In this document: in pieces, positions 1-8,817 of the stretch | How positions within the stretch are numbered: position 1 is the stretch's first letter | Layout of the letters: each line of letters starts with the position of its first letter | Origin: an uncultured Anaerolineales bacterium | GTDB lineage: Bacteria > Chloroflexota > Anaerolineae > Aggregatilineales > Aggregatilineaceae | Direction: 5' to 3' | NCBI GenBank assembly: GCA_937135955.1 | Contig: CAKZOB010000041.1 | Coordinates: forward strand, 1-64,000 | Length of the DNA: 64,000 nucleotides | Notes under the pieces: generated by a model | Database searches by the model: none | Told to the model about the DNA's origin: nothing | The model's input: only the letters and a program-made list of their open reading frames with translations | Made by a program: the position numbers and the translations under genes

Positions 1-90
1 TGAGGTCAACCAGAAGATCACACCTGAGTTTACTTCTGCCCATGGTTCTGCTGGCCGGTTTTGGTGCAATTACGCTGAGGGAGAATGGCG
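1..90 (+). repeat. Dispersed palindromic repeat, copy 1 (cut by window edge)
   Basis: This is the right-hand half of the repeat seen complete at 15061-15260. The first 60 bases, TGAGGTCAACCAGAAGATCA onward to the GCCCATGG stretch, match the reverse complement of the 15.1 kb copy with only scattered changes, and the match continues weakly to about base 90. The left half lies outside the window. Confidence 0.75.
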
Positions 91-120
91 CGCGCGGCTT
101 GCTGCGCTATACTTCGCGAC

Positions 121-1563
121 ATGAACACGCGCCGAACTCTTGCTCTTGTTCTCAACGGGGTGCTGACCCTGATTGCTACGTTGCTGGTCGCCTGCGGCCC
201 GGTGACCGATGTCATCGGCGAGCGCGAAGCGCCGACCGTCACCCGTCCCCCCTTGCTGACGGCTACCCCTGGTGGTCGTCTGTCGGTGTGGCTGGTGACG
301 CCCACCGGTCAATTCGCCGTCCCGACCACGCCCGCGCCAGGGGGGAGCGCGCCGGGCAATCCTGTAGGACCGAACGCCACCGCTACTGCCGCCGTCGCCA
401 CCATTCAGGCGGCCACGCAAACCGCCGCTGCGCCGCCTCCCGCGCCCTACTATCAGCCGAATCAGTGTCCACAGCCCGGCGCACCCGTCCCGCCCGCGCG
501 TCCAGAGAGCTTCAACGACTACAGCGTGGCTATTGGGCGCTTCCTGTCGGCGGGGGGCGCGCCCACCGTGCTCGAAGCGACTCTGCGCGACTGGGGCGCG
601 CTCACGGATAAGGGCGGCGTCGTGCAGGCGGACACCGATCTGACAGGCGACGGCATCCCCGAAGTGATCGTCACGCTCTACAACCCGGCCACCTACAACC
701 CAGAAGCGCCGCTCAATGCCGGGCAGTTGCTGGTCTTCGGCTGCGACGCGGGCGGCTATCGCCTGCTCTATCAGACGGTCTTCAACCCGGCCATTGCCCT
801 GCCGGAACTGGTGCGCGTGGGCGATATGAACACCGATGTCAAGGCTGAACTGGTCTTCTTCACCGAGACCTGCAGCGGTTCAGCCTGCTTCAAGGAAGCC
901 AAAATTCTGAGCTGGAACGCCATCGTCGGTGTGTTCGAGGAGCTGAACAACGGGCAGATCGTCGCTATCAACGGGCGTGTGAGCGTGCTGGACGTGGACG
1001 GCGACGGGGTGCTGGAACTGACCGCTGCCATCAACCCGCCTGGCACGGCAGCGACCGGCCCACAGCGCAGCGTGGTAGATACGTGGGACTGGAATGGCCA
1101 GGACTACGTGCTGGCGCTGCGCGAAGAGGTGCCCGGCGCGCGCTATCGCATTCACGCCATCTACGACGCCGATGATCTCTTGCGCCAGGGACAATGGCGT
1201 CCGGCTATCCTGGCCTATGACGAAGCGCGCAAGAACAGTTCGTTGCTGGCCTGGAATGTTGCCGGAGAAACCGAAGCGCTGCGGGCCTATGCTGCCTTCC
1301 GCATTATGATCACCTATGCCCGGCTGGGCAACGCCCGCGCTGAGACCTGGTTCAACGTGTTGATGGGCGAGAATCCGCCCGGCACCCCTGGCTATGGCTT
1401 TGCGCAGATGGGGCAGGCGTTCATGGACAATTTCCGGGCCACCGGCGACGCACGCGCCGCCTGCGCAGCCGCTATCGCCAGCGGAGCCAACGTGCTGGGC
1501 GTGCTCAACAGTTACGGCTACAGCAACCGCGCCTATACCCTCAACGACGTGTGCCCCTTCTGA
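121..1563 (+). CDS. Secreted lipoprotein with FG-GAP-like repeats
   Basis: 480 aa. The ATG at 121 is preferred over the upstream in-frame ATG at 85 because it begins directly with a lipoprotein signal peptide: MNTRR, a hydrophobic core, then lipobox LVAC with Cys25. A low-complexity Ala/Pro/Thr linker follows (about residues 55-120). Residues about 170-330 hold three DxDGDG-type calcium-loop segments (TDLTGDGIPE, GDMNTDVKAE, DVDGDGVLEL), as in FG-GAP/VCBS beta-propeller repeats. The C-terminal part is helical and without a recognised family. It probably sits on the outside of the membrane; its ligand is unknown. No Shine-Dalgarno is visible, but TATACT at 108-113 lies 7 bases before the ATG, which would fit a leaderless mRNA. 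Confidence 0.7.
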   Translation: MNTRRTLALVLNGVLTLIATLLVACGPVTDVIGEREAPTVTRPPLLTATPGGRLSVWLVTPTGQFAVPTTPAPGGSAPGNPVGPNATATAAVATIQAATQTAAAPPPAPYYQPNQCPQPGAPVPPARPESFNDYSVAIGRFLSAGGAPTVLEATLRDWGALTDKGGVVQADTDLTGDGIPEVIVTLYNPATYNPEAPLNAGQLLVFGCDAGGYRLLYQTVFNPAIALPELVRVGDMNTDVKAELVFFTETCSGSACFKEAKILSWNAIVGVFEELNNGQIVAINGRVSVLDVDGDGVLELTAAINPPGTAATGPQRSVVDTWDWNGQDYVLALREEVPGARYRIHAIYDADDLLRQGQWRPAILAYDEARKNSSLLAWNVAGETEALRAYAAFRIMITYARLGNARAETWFNVLMGENPPGTPGYGFAQMGQAFMDNFRATGDARAACAAAIASGANVLGVLNSYGYSNRAYTLNDVCPF

Positions 1564-1649
1564 GACGGGTGTGGCACGAGCTATCAGCCGTCAGTTATCG
1601 GCGACAGCCTGCCTGTTGCTGATGACAGGTCAGGGCGAGCAATGATGAG

Positions 1650-1673
1650 GGACGATGTCGGTCGGCATCGTCC
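1650..1673. terminator. Hairpin between convergent genes
   Basis: GGACGATG (1650-1657) and CATCGTCC (1666-1673) form a perfect 8-bp stem with an 8-nt loop. It lies between the stops of the lipoprotein gene and the convergent oxidoreductase gene, where a terminator is expected. There is no T-run on either side, so intrinsic termination is doubtful. Confidence 0.3.
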
Positions 1674-1807
1674 GCTGGCCACTGAGCAATCATAACGGCA
1701 GAGTACAACTCCCTGTGGCTGAAGTTCGCACCCCACCCCTGGGACACTGGCAGGATGCGCCCGGGTTTGCGGACAAGAGACCGTCGGGTGAGCAGGTCGG
1801 GCAAAAA

Positions 1808-2848
1808 TCAGGGAATCTCGATGACAATCTTGCCGAAGTGCTGTCCGGCTTCGAGCAGGCGATGGCCCTGATGAATTTCGCTGAGTGGCAACACTGTATC
1901 CACAACCGGCAACAGACGCCCTTCCTCGGCCAGCTTCAGGGCGGCGGCCAGGTCTTGATAGGTGCCGCCGTTGGAGCCGAGGATTCTCAGTTGGCGGTGA
2001 TAGACTTGGGTGATGTCCAGCGTGAAGGTCGTGCCCGAATGCGAGCCACAGGGCACCAGGCGGCCCCCGCGAGCCAGCGCACGCAGCGACTGCGCCCAGG
2101 TTGCGCCGCCGACGTTATCCTGCACCAGGTCAACCCCGCGCCCGCCGGTAGCTTCCAGGACTCCCTGCACCCAGTCCTGCTCGCGATAGTTGAACACCTG
2201 CTGTGCACCGAGCGCCGCTGCTCGCGCCGCTTTTTCGGGTGATGAGGTCGTGGCGAAGACCTGTGCTCCGGCCAGGCGGGCGATCTGAATGCCCATCGAG
2301 GCGACACCGCCGCCTGCGCCCAGGATCAGGACACGCTCGCCGGCGCGAAGCTGTCCCACAGTGATGAGCATGTGCCAGGCGGTCATGGCAACCACCGGCA
2401 GCGCCGCCGCCTCCACGAAAGTCAGGCGGGACGGCTTGCCCAACAGATTGCGCGCCGGAACGACCGTATATTCCGCCAGCCCGCCGTTGACATGTTCGCC
2501 GATGATGCGATGATGCGGGCAGATGGTCGGCTCACCGCGGCGGCAGTATTCGCATTCCCCGCAGGTCAGCAGCGGATAGACCACTACTTCGTCGCCTACC
2601 TGCCAGCCGCTCATCTCGTCGCCAAGGGCATCCACCACGCCGCAGATATCGCCTCCGCCGATCAGCGGCAGGGGCACTGCGCCGAATTTCGGCCCCTGGC
2701 GTATGCCCACGTCCAGCCAGTTGAGGGCACAGGCTCGCACTCGCAGGCGCACTTCGCCCCGGCCAGGTTGGGGAATGGGCACCTGTTGCAGCGCAATGGC
2801 GTCCAGGTCGCCGTGCCGTTGCAATACTGCCGCGGTCATCGTGCTCAT
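1808..2848 (-). CDS. MDR-family (zinc-type alcohol dehydrogenase/quinone reductase-like) oxidoreductase
   Basis: 346 aa. The start is the ATG at 2848 because GGAGGAG lies just upstream and it overlaps the stop of the preceding ABC gene (ATGA, 4 nt). A GroES-like N-terminal domain carries the structural-zinc cysteine cluster CGECEYCRRGEPTIC (about residues 94-108). The catalytic-zinc cysteine position reads CALNWLD, as in quinone-reductase-like members. The Rossmann motif LGAGGGVASMG (about residue 167) predicts NAD(P)H binding. It is the last gene of the IclR/ABC operon, so it probably reduces or oxidises a product of the imported compound. The substrate cannot be read from the sequence. Confidence 0.85.
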   Translation of the reverse strand: MSTMTAAVLQRHGDLDAIALQQVPIPQPGRGEVRLRVRACALNWLDVGIRQGPKFGAVPLPLIGGGDICGVVDALGDEMSGWQVGDEVVVYPLLTCGECEYCRRGEPTICPHHRIIGEHVNGGLAEYTVVPARNLLGKPSRLTFVEAAALPVVAMTAWHMLITVGQLRAGERVLILGAGGGVASMGIQIARLAGAQVFATTSSPEKAARAAALGAQQVFNYREQDWVQGVLEATGGRGVDLVQDNVGGATWAQSLRALARGGRLVPCGSHSGTTFTLDITQVYHRQLRILGSNGGTYQDLAAALKLAEEGRLLPVVDTVLPLSEIHQGHRLLEAGQHFGKIVIEIP

Positions 2849-4983
2849 GAAAGGCTCTCCTCCATTGGTTCGGGCAGACGGGGCGAAGCGGCATGTTCCC
2901 CATACAGATGACACAAGACCTGATGCTGTTCGCTGACTTTGATCGCCGGCGGGAAGACGTTGCGGCAGACTTCCATCGCCTCGGGGCAGCGCTCCACAAA
3001 CGGGCAACCAATCGCCTGCTGCGTGGGGCGCGGTACCCCCTCACGGATGCGCAGAGGCGGGTTGGGCAGGGCTGGGTCGGGGACGGGCACGGCTGAGATC
3101 AGGGCCTGGGTGTAGGGGTGGCGCGGCTGACTGATGATGTCTTGAGACGGGCCGATCTCCACGACGTGGCCCAGGTACATGATGGCGATGCGGTCGCAGG
3201 TATACTGCAGCAGAGACAGATCGTGCGAGATGTATACCGTTGTCAGGCCCAGTTCACGGGCCAACCCTTTCATGGTGTTGAGGATGCCCGCGCGCACCGA
3301 CACATCCAGCATCGAGACCGGCTCGTCGGCGATCAACAGATCAGGGCGGAGCACCAGCGCCCGCGCCAGCACCACCCGTTGGAGTTGCCCGCCGGAGAGC
3401 TGATGGGGATATTTGTCCAGAAACGCTTCTGCCGGGCGCAGGTTGACGTATTCGAGCGTCTCGATGATGCGCGCCCGGCGCTGTGCCTTATCACGCCAGC
3501 CGTGAATGATCAACGGCTCGGCCAACGAGCGATAGAGGGTGAAACGCGGGTTGAGCGCTTCGAACGGGTTTTGGAACATTAACTGCACCCGTCGGCGAAA
3601 CTCGCGCAATTGCCGGCGCGACAGCCCCGCCGTATCCTGTCCGTCGAAAATGATCTGCCCGGCGCTTGGCTCCAGCAATTTGACCAGCAACTTGCCCGTT
3701 GTGGTCTTGCCGCAGCCAGACTCGCCCGCCAGGCCCAGGCTTTCGCCGCGCTGCAGGTTGAACGAGACATGATTGACGGCGTACACAGTCTGCGGTTTCT
3801 GTCCGCGCAACAATCCGGCCAAGCCGCCGCCAATGTGATAGCGCTTGGATAGTTCGCGCACCTCGACCAGCGGTTGGGCCGCGGCGACCTGAGCGGTGGG
3901 CAGCGTCTTCACCTCTCTGTCATGATGGTTGCCGGAGAAATGTCGGCCATTGCCGTTGGCGGATTGACGCGCGGCCTGCGTCTTCAGCCAGACCTGCGGG
4001 TCACCTGCCTGCTGGCGCAGGCTGTCCATTTCTTCCGCGCGCAGGCACGCCGCCCAATGCTGAGGCGCGATCTCCTCGAGCGCAGGGGACTGTTGATGGC
4101 AGCGCGGCTCGGCAAAGGGGCAGCGCTCGGCAAAACGGCACGCCTGGGGCGGGTGATGCAAATCGGGCGGGTAGCCCTCGATGGAGATCAGGTAGTCTTT
4201 GGGCCGGACCAGATGAGGGAAAGCGTGTTGCAGGCCCAGACTGTAAGGATGCCCCGGCGCGTTAAAAAATTGCTCGGCGGAAGAGCGCTCGACAATTTGC
4301 CCGGCATACATCACTGCCACCGAGTCGCAGAGCTGAGCCACCACCGAGATATCGTGGGTGATCAGCAGAATGGTCAGGTTGAGTTCGTGCTCAAGCTGAC
4401 GCAGCACTTCCAATACCTGGAACTGTACGATCACGTCCAGGGCAGTCACCGGTTCGTCGGCAATGAGCAGGCTTGGTTGCAGGGCCAGGGCCATGGCGAT
4501 GACCGCACGTTGCTTCATCCCGCCTGAGAACTCGTGCGGATAGTGTTCCAGCCGCTCGGTGCCCAGCCCCACCATCTCGAAGAGTTCGACAGCGCGCCGC
4601 CGGGCAGCCGCGCGATCGAGTTTGCCGCGCACGGTGAGCAACTCTTCGAGCTGACGACCCACGCGCTGCACAGGGTTCAGGGAGTCCATCGAGGCCTGCG
4701 GGATCATGGCGATCTCGCGCCAGCGGAGTTGACGCATCTCGCGCTCGGAGAGTGTCAGCAAGTCGCGCCCTTTGAAGAGAATCTGGCCCGCGGTGATCTT
4801 GCCGTTGCGAGGCAGTACACGAATCAGGGCGCGTAGCAGCGTAGTCTTGCCACACCCGGACTCGCCGATGATGCCTAGGTGTTGGGCCTGATGCATTTCG
4901 AGCGCAACCCGATCAACTGCCTGCACAGTGCCCTGCTGGGTGCGGTAGATCACGCTTAAATCGCGAATCTCTAGCAGCGTCAT
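2845..4983 (-). CDS. Fused double ATPase of a peptide-type ABC importer (DppD-DppF fusion)
   Basis: 712 aa containing two complete ABC ATPases in one chain. Half 1 (about 1-330) has Walker A GESGCGKTT near residue 39, signature FSGGM and Walker B LLIADEP. Half 2 (about 370-700) has a second GESGCGKTT near 421, signature LSGGQ and another LLIADEP. Each half ends in the oligopeptide-transporter C-terminal domain with a cysteine cluster (ERCPFAEPRC; ERCPEAMEVC). In most dipeptide/oligopeptide systems these are two separate proteins; here a roughly 50-residue low-complexity linker joins them. It powers the DppB- and DppC-like permeases encoded just upstream. Confidence 0.95.
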   Translation of the reverse strand: MTLLEIRDLSVIYRTQQGTVQAVDRVALEMHQAQHLGIIGESGCGKTTLLRALIRVLPRNGKITAGQILFKGRDLLTLSEREMRQLRWREIAMIPQASMDSLNPVQRVGRQLEELLTVRGKLDRAAARRRAVELFEMVGLGTERLEHYPHEFSGGMKQRAVIAMALALQPSLLIADEPVTALDVIVQFQVLEVLRQLEHELNLTILLITHDISVVAQLCDSVAVMYAGQIVERSSAEQFFNAPGHPYSLGLQHAFPHLVRPKDYLISIEGYPPDLHHPPQACRFAERCPFAEPRCHQQSPALEEIAPQHWAACLRAEEMDSLRQQAGDPQVWLKTQAARQSANGNGRHFSGNHHDREVKTLPTAQVAAAQPLVEVRELSKRYHIGGGLAGLLRGQKPQTVYAVNHVSFNLQRGESLGLAGESGCGKTTTGKLLVKLLEPSAGQIIFDGQDTAGLSRRQLREFRRRVQLMFQNPFEALNPRFTLYRSLAEPLIIHGWRDKAQRRARIIETLEYVNLRPAEAFLDKYPHQLSGGQLQRVVLARALVLRPDLLIADEPVSMLDVSVRAGILNTMKGLARELGLTTVYISHDLSLLQYTCDRIAIMYLGHVVEIGPSQDIISQPRHPYTQALISAVPVPDPALPNPPLRIREGVPRPTQQAIGCPFVERCPEAMEVCRNVFPPAIKVSEQHQVLCHLYGEHAASPRLPEPMEESLS

Positions 4984-5034
4984 GAGGCCAATCCTTCCCG
5001 GCGGTGATCCTGGACGTGCACACCATCCCCCGCC

Positions 5035-5994
5035 CTACTGACGGCGCAGGCGTGGGAAGAGAATCTCTTCGTAACCGCGGCCAATGAAGAAGCCTGCCAT
5101 CACCGTGAGCATGATGCAGACGCCCGGCGGGATGAACCAGTAGAAAGCTCCCCGCGACAACGCCTGCGAAAGGAAAGCATCCTGCAACATGTAGCCCCAG
5201 CTAACCACATTCGGATCGCCGAAGCCCAGAAAGCTGACGCTGGCTTCGGTGAGAATCGCCCAGCCAATGGCCAGCGAGCCATAAAGGAAGGTGAGCGGTA
5301 GAATGCTGGGGGCAATGTACAGAAAGACGATGCGCAAGTGGCCCGCCCCCGATACTTTGGCGGCGCTGACGAAAGCCTGCTCGCGGATGACCAGCACCTG
5401 GGCGCGGATGACGCGGCTGCTATCGCGCCACAGCAGGGCGGCCATGGCCAGCACCACATTCCAGATGCTGGGGTCGAGAAAGGCCGAGAGCACAATGATG
5501 AAAGGCAGAAAGGGGATGCCGAAGGCGACATCGGCCAGGCGCATGAGCAACGCATCTACCCAGCCGCCGAAGTAACCGGCGAGCAACCCCACCAGAGTGC
5601 CAATCATCGAGACGGCGATTGCCGCGGAGAAACCCACCAGCAACGCCGGACGCGCCCCATACACCAACTGAGAGAAAATGTCGCGCCCCAGATTGGTCGT
5701 GCCCAGGATGAATTGATCGGACGGCTTCTTGTTGGAAAGCCAGATGCCCTCCTGCTCGATCACCTCCGTCGGCCCATAGGGTGCGATCAGCGGGGCGAAG
5801 ATGGCCACCACCACAAAGAACAGCAGAATGATCAGGCCCAGCAGCGCCAGAAAGTCGCGCTGAAAGACCTCAAAGTTAGTGCGCAGGAACTGCCCCAGCC
5901 ATGATCCGCGCGGACCGCCCGCAGGGGCGACAAGCACCGCTGGCAGGTCTAGCTTGCTCCCCGTTTCCACGGCTTCCTCCTCTGAACGACCCAC
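5035..5994 (-). CDS. Peptide ABC transporter permease, DppC-like
   Basis: 319 aa. The GTG start at 5994 directly abuts the stop codon of the preceding permease gene (5995-5997), so translation is probably coupled. After a roughly 35-residue cytoplasmic tail there are about six membrane segments. The BPD_transp_1 coupling region includes GRDIFSQLVYGAR and, further on, RVIRAQVLVIREQAFVSAAK (the EAA loop). The N-terminal extension and the loop after TM1 (about residues 80-110) match the OppC/DppC family. It forms the inner-membrane channel with the DppB-like protein. Confidence 0.95.
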   Translation of the reverse strand: MGRSEEEAVETGSKLDLPAVLVAPAGGPRGSWLGQFLRTNFEVFQRDFLALLGLIILLFFVVVAIFAPLIAPYGPTEVIEQEGIWLSNKKPSDQFILGTTNLGRDIFSQLVYGARPALLVGFSAAIAVSMIGTLVGLLAGYFGGWVDALLMRLADVAFGIPFLPFIIVLSAFLDPSIWNVVLAMAALLWRDSSRVIRAQVLVIREQAFVSAAKVSGAGHLRIVFLYIAPSILPLTFLYGSLAIGWAILTEASVSFLGFGDPNVVSWGYMLQDAFLSQALSRGAFYWFIPPGVCIMLTVMAGFFIGRGYEEILFPRLRRQ

Positions 5995-6996
5995 TCAAGA
6001 GATGCGTGCCTGCTCGGAAGCTCCCACACGCGGATCGAGCAGCCCATAGAGCACATCGGCCACGAAATTGAGCACCACGATGATCAGCGCGATCATGAAG
6101 AATGCGCCCTGCACCACCGGATAGTCGGAGGCGGAGACGGCGCGCACCAGCAGACGACCAATGCCCGGCCAGCCGAAGACGTTCTCCACCACCACATCGC
6201 CTCCGATGGAATAACCGATCCCCAGAGTCAGCGCGGTGAGAACAGGCAACAGGGCATTGCGCGCTGCGTGACGTAGCATCAGCCGCCAGCGCGAATAGCC
6301 GATCAGGCGGCCCATGGTGATGAAATCCTGATCCAGAATTTCCAACATGCTGGAGCGCATCAGCAGCAGGGGCAGCCCGTGCAGATAGAAGGCCAAAGTG
6401 GCAGTGGGGAGAATCATATGCTCCCAGAAGTCCTTGGAAGTGAGCTTTTCCAGTTCGCTTTTGTAGATGGTGCCCGGCGAACTGGTGCCCGAAGAGGGCA
6501 GCCAGCGCAGTTCGAAGGCGAACACAGCCAGCAGGAACATCCCCACCCAGAATTCGGGCGCGGCGCGGGTCATCAGGGTGACGGTGATGCCCGCCTGCTC
6601 CAGGAAGCGTCCCCGTATAGAGGCCAGGACAATGCCCCCGATCACGCCAATAACATAGGCCACGAACAACGAGGCGAAGCTGAGGTAAAGCGTGTTGGGC
6701 AGCATTTCGAGCACGAGTTCGGCGACTGACTTGCTGTAGAAGAAGGAGTCGCCCAGGTCGCCCTTGACCAGGTTCGCCAGATAGATCACGTATTGCTCGT
6801 GCAAGGGTTTGTCCAGCCCAAAGCGCGCCCGCAGGGCCTGTTCCTGTTCCTCGGTGAACGAAGGATCAATGAACGCAACCGTTGGGTCGCCAGGAGCCAG
6901 GCGGAACAGAAAGAACAGGATGGTGGCAATGGCCCACAACACCAGCAGGCTTTGCAGCAGCCGGCTGCCGATATAGAGCATGATCCCTCGCCGCAC
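5995..6996 (-). CDS. Peptide ABC transporter permease, DppB-like
   Basis: 333 aa. The GTG at 6996 is chosen over the ATG at 6981 because GGAGGAGG sits 6 nt before the GTG but 21 nt before the ATG. It opens with the typical first membrane helix (LLQSLLVLWAIATILFFLFR), followed by the DppB-type segment RLAPGDPTVAF. The rest shows five more membrane segments and the EAA coupling loop (RWRLMLRHAARNALLPVLTA). The length is normal for the family. It pairs with the DppC-like protein translated immediately after it. Confidence 0.95.
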   Translation of the reverse strand: MRRGIMLYIGSRLLQSLLVLWAIATILFFLFRLAPGDPTVAFIDPSFTEEQEQALRARFGLDKPLHEQYVIYLANLVKGDLGDSFFYSKSVAELVLEMLPNTLYLSFASLFVAYVIGVIGGIVLASIRGRFLEQAGITVTLMTRAAPEFWVGMFLLAVFAFELRWLPSSGTSSPGTIYKSELEKLTSKDFWEHMILPTATLAFYLHGLPLLLMRSSMLEILDQDFITMGRLIGYSRWRLMLRHAARNALLPVLTALTLGIGYSIGGDVVVENVFGWPGIGRLLVRAVSASDYPVVQGAFFMIALIIVVLNFVADVLYGLLDPRVGASEQARIS

Positions 6997-7071
6997 GGGT
7001 CACCTCCTCCTGGGCGAGGGGGAAGGAGCGCCGTCCGCCCCCTCCCCCGTCCCTTGCTGTGCGATGCCGGG

Positions 7072-8721
7072 CTATTCCGCCGGGTAGAGCAAGCGCCCGT
7101 CGCTGTCCCAGCTATAACCGGCATCGGCCAGCAACTGCCGTGCCGCCTCGATGTTGTACTCGTACTGCGGCAGGTTCGGGTTGTGCCAGTAGTCAATCGC
7201 TATCGAGACGTAAGAGTCCGCTGGCACGGCGAACCCCTTGTAGATATTGGCGATGATCGCGTCGCGCGGCAGGGCATGTGCCACAGCGCGGCGCAGCACG
7301 GGGTCGTCGAACGGTTCGACGCGCAGGTTGAACGCAAAGAAGCGGAAGCCGAGGTCTGGGCTGGCGAACAGCTCGATATCGGGGTCGGAGTCGGCCACCT
7401 GCTTCAGAATCTCGGCGTCACCTTCCCATTCGCGCAGGAAATTCAACTCGCCGGTTTGAATCTGCCCCAGCGCCGATTCCTGGGTGGGGATGATGCGCAG
7501 AATCCACTTTTCGGCCTTGGGCGGCTGGAAGTGATCGGGATTGGCCTCCAGGATCACCGACTCGCCGGGTTGCCAGGCCACGAAGCGGAAGGGGCCGGAG
7601 CCGATGGGCACTTCTTCCTGATAGCTCTCGGCGTTGGCGTCGCTACCGGCCAGATCGGCCAAGATCGGTTCCCAGATGTGCTTGGGGATCAGGTTGAGCT
7701 TGGCCAGCGAAGCGGTCTCAAAGGCCGACCAGGGCTTGTTGAGGGTGAAGCGCAAAGTGCGCTCGTCCAGAATGTCAATGCTCTCGATGGCGGCAACGAA
7801 CTTGGCATACATGGGCACTTCGCCGGACTTGGGCGCTTCGAAGGAGAACTTGACATCCTCTACCGTCACGGGCTGACCGTCGTGCCACTTCATGCCTTCG
7901 CGCAGCGTCACCAGCACATGCAGGTTATCTTCCCACACCACGGACTCCGCCGCCCAGGGCTTGGGCAGGCCGTCTGGCCCGATGCGCATCAGGCGATCCC
8001 AGATCAGCTCGGTGATGCGCGAGTCGGCATCGCCAGAGATGTACAGGGGGTTGATGGCCTGAATCTGGTCGCCCGTGTTGGTGATGATGGACTTCTGGCC
8101 GCCCAGCGGCGTCAGCCCGATCCACGTCCAGAAGTTCTGGATACCGATACCCTGGGCGTCCACGACCGAGTTTCTGTCCCAGACGTCCGTGCGCACCAAC
8201 TGCGGCAGGCTCGGATGGGCGACGTAGATATAGGGCACGTCGCGGGCGATGATCTCCTGCGCCTTGAAGATCAGTTCGCGGCGCTTTTCGGGATCGGTCT
8301 CGGCACGCTGTGCGTCAGCCAGTTCGTCGTACTCTGGATTGATGTAGCCAACGAAGTTGTAGCCAGACTCGGCTGTATCCGAATGGAACAGGTTGACCAC
8401 GAACTCATCGGGGTCCATACGTTCCGGGCGGGCAACCATGCGCCAGGCGGTCAGTTGCCAGTTGGTGCGCTCGTACCACACCAGATCGGCCTGCTGTTCC
8501 CAGGGCATGGCGCGGTGCTCTACGTCCAGGCCCAGTTTGCGCATGTTTTCGACCAGCAGGCGTGCCGACTCGAACTCGATCGGGTCTGCGCCCTGCACGT
8601 TGGAGAGCACCACTACCTTGGGCACGGGTTGACCGCCTTGCTGAGCCACTACCCCGCTGGTTGCCAGGGCCGAGAGGATCAGCACGACAGCCAAGAGAAA
8701 AGAGAGTCGTTTGAGCTTCAT
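7072..8721 (-). CDS. Family-5 extracellular solute-binding protein of the peptide-type ABC importer
   Basis: 549 aa. The ATG at 8721 is preceded by GGAGGAA and starts a Sec signal peptide (MKLKRLSF, hydrophobic core, probable cleavage after GVVA). There is no lipobox cysteine, so this protein is not a lipoprotein unless anchored another way. The body is SBP_bac_5 type (GSGPFRFVAWQPGES; LREGMKWHDGQPVTVEDVKFS is split here as LREGMKWHDG then QPVTVEDVKF). The binding protein captures a peptide, opine or similar ligand outside the cell and delivers it to the two permeases encoded downstream. Confidence 0.95.
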   Translation of the reverse strand: MKLKRLSFLLAVVLILSALATSGVVAQQGGQPVPKVVVLSNVQGADPIEFESARLLVENMRKLGLDVEHRAMPWEQQADLVWYERTNWQLTAWRMVARPERMDPDEFVVNLFHSDTAESGYNFVGYINPEYDELADAQRAETDPEKRRELIFKAQEIIARDVPYIYVAHPSLPQLVRTDVWDRNSVVDAQGIGIQNFWTWIGLTPLGGQKSIITNTGDQIQAINPLYISGDADSRITELIWDRLMRIGPDGLPKPWAAESVVWEDNLHVLVTLREGMKWHDGQPVTVEDVKFSFEAPKSGEVPMYAKFVAAIESIDILDERTLRFTLNKPWSAFETASLAKLNLIPKHIWEPILADLAGSDANAESYQEEVPIGSGPFRFVAWQPGESVILEANPDHFQPPKAEKWILRIIPTQESALGQIQTGELNFLREWEGDAEILKQVADSDPDIELFASPDLGFRFFAFNLRVEPFDDPVLRRAVAHALPRDAIIANIYKGFAVPADSYVSIAIDYWHNPNLPQYEYNIEAARQLLADAGYSWDSDGRLLYPAE

Positions 8722-8817
8722 TGTTTTCCTCCTGCTATGACTGACCTGCCACCATGAACGATTGAATAGATGCGGTACGACCACTGTCCCTCCCTCCTTT
8801 GCTTCAACTGACCAGGC

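Noticed and set aside
85-120. Longer start of the FG-GAP lipoprotein (ATG 85)
   Set aside because: It puts 12 residues before a perfect lipoprotein signal peptide.
6793-8757. Very long plus-strand ORF (654 aa) opposite the binding-protein gene
   Set aside because: Antisense shadow of two well-supported genes, with no SD and no domain; typical of high-GC DNA. The same holds for other large antisense ORFs, e.g. at 10186-12315 and 60179-61948.
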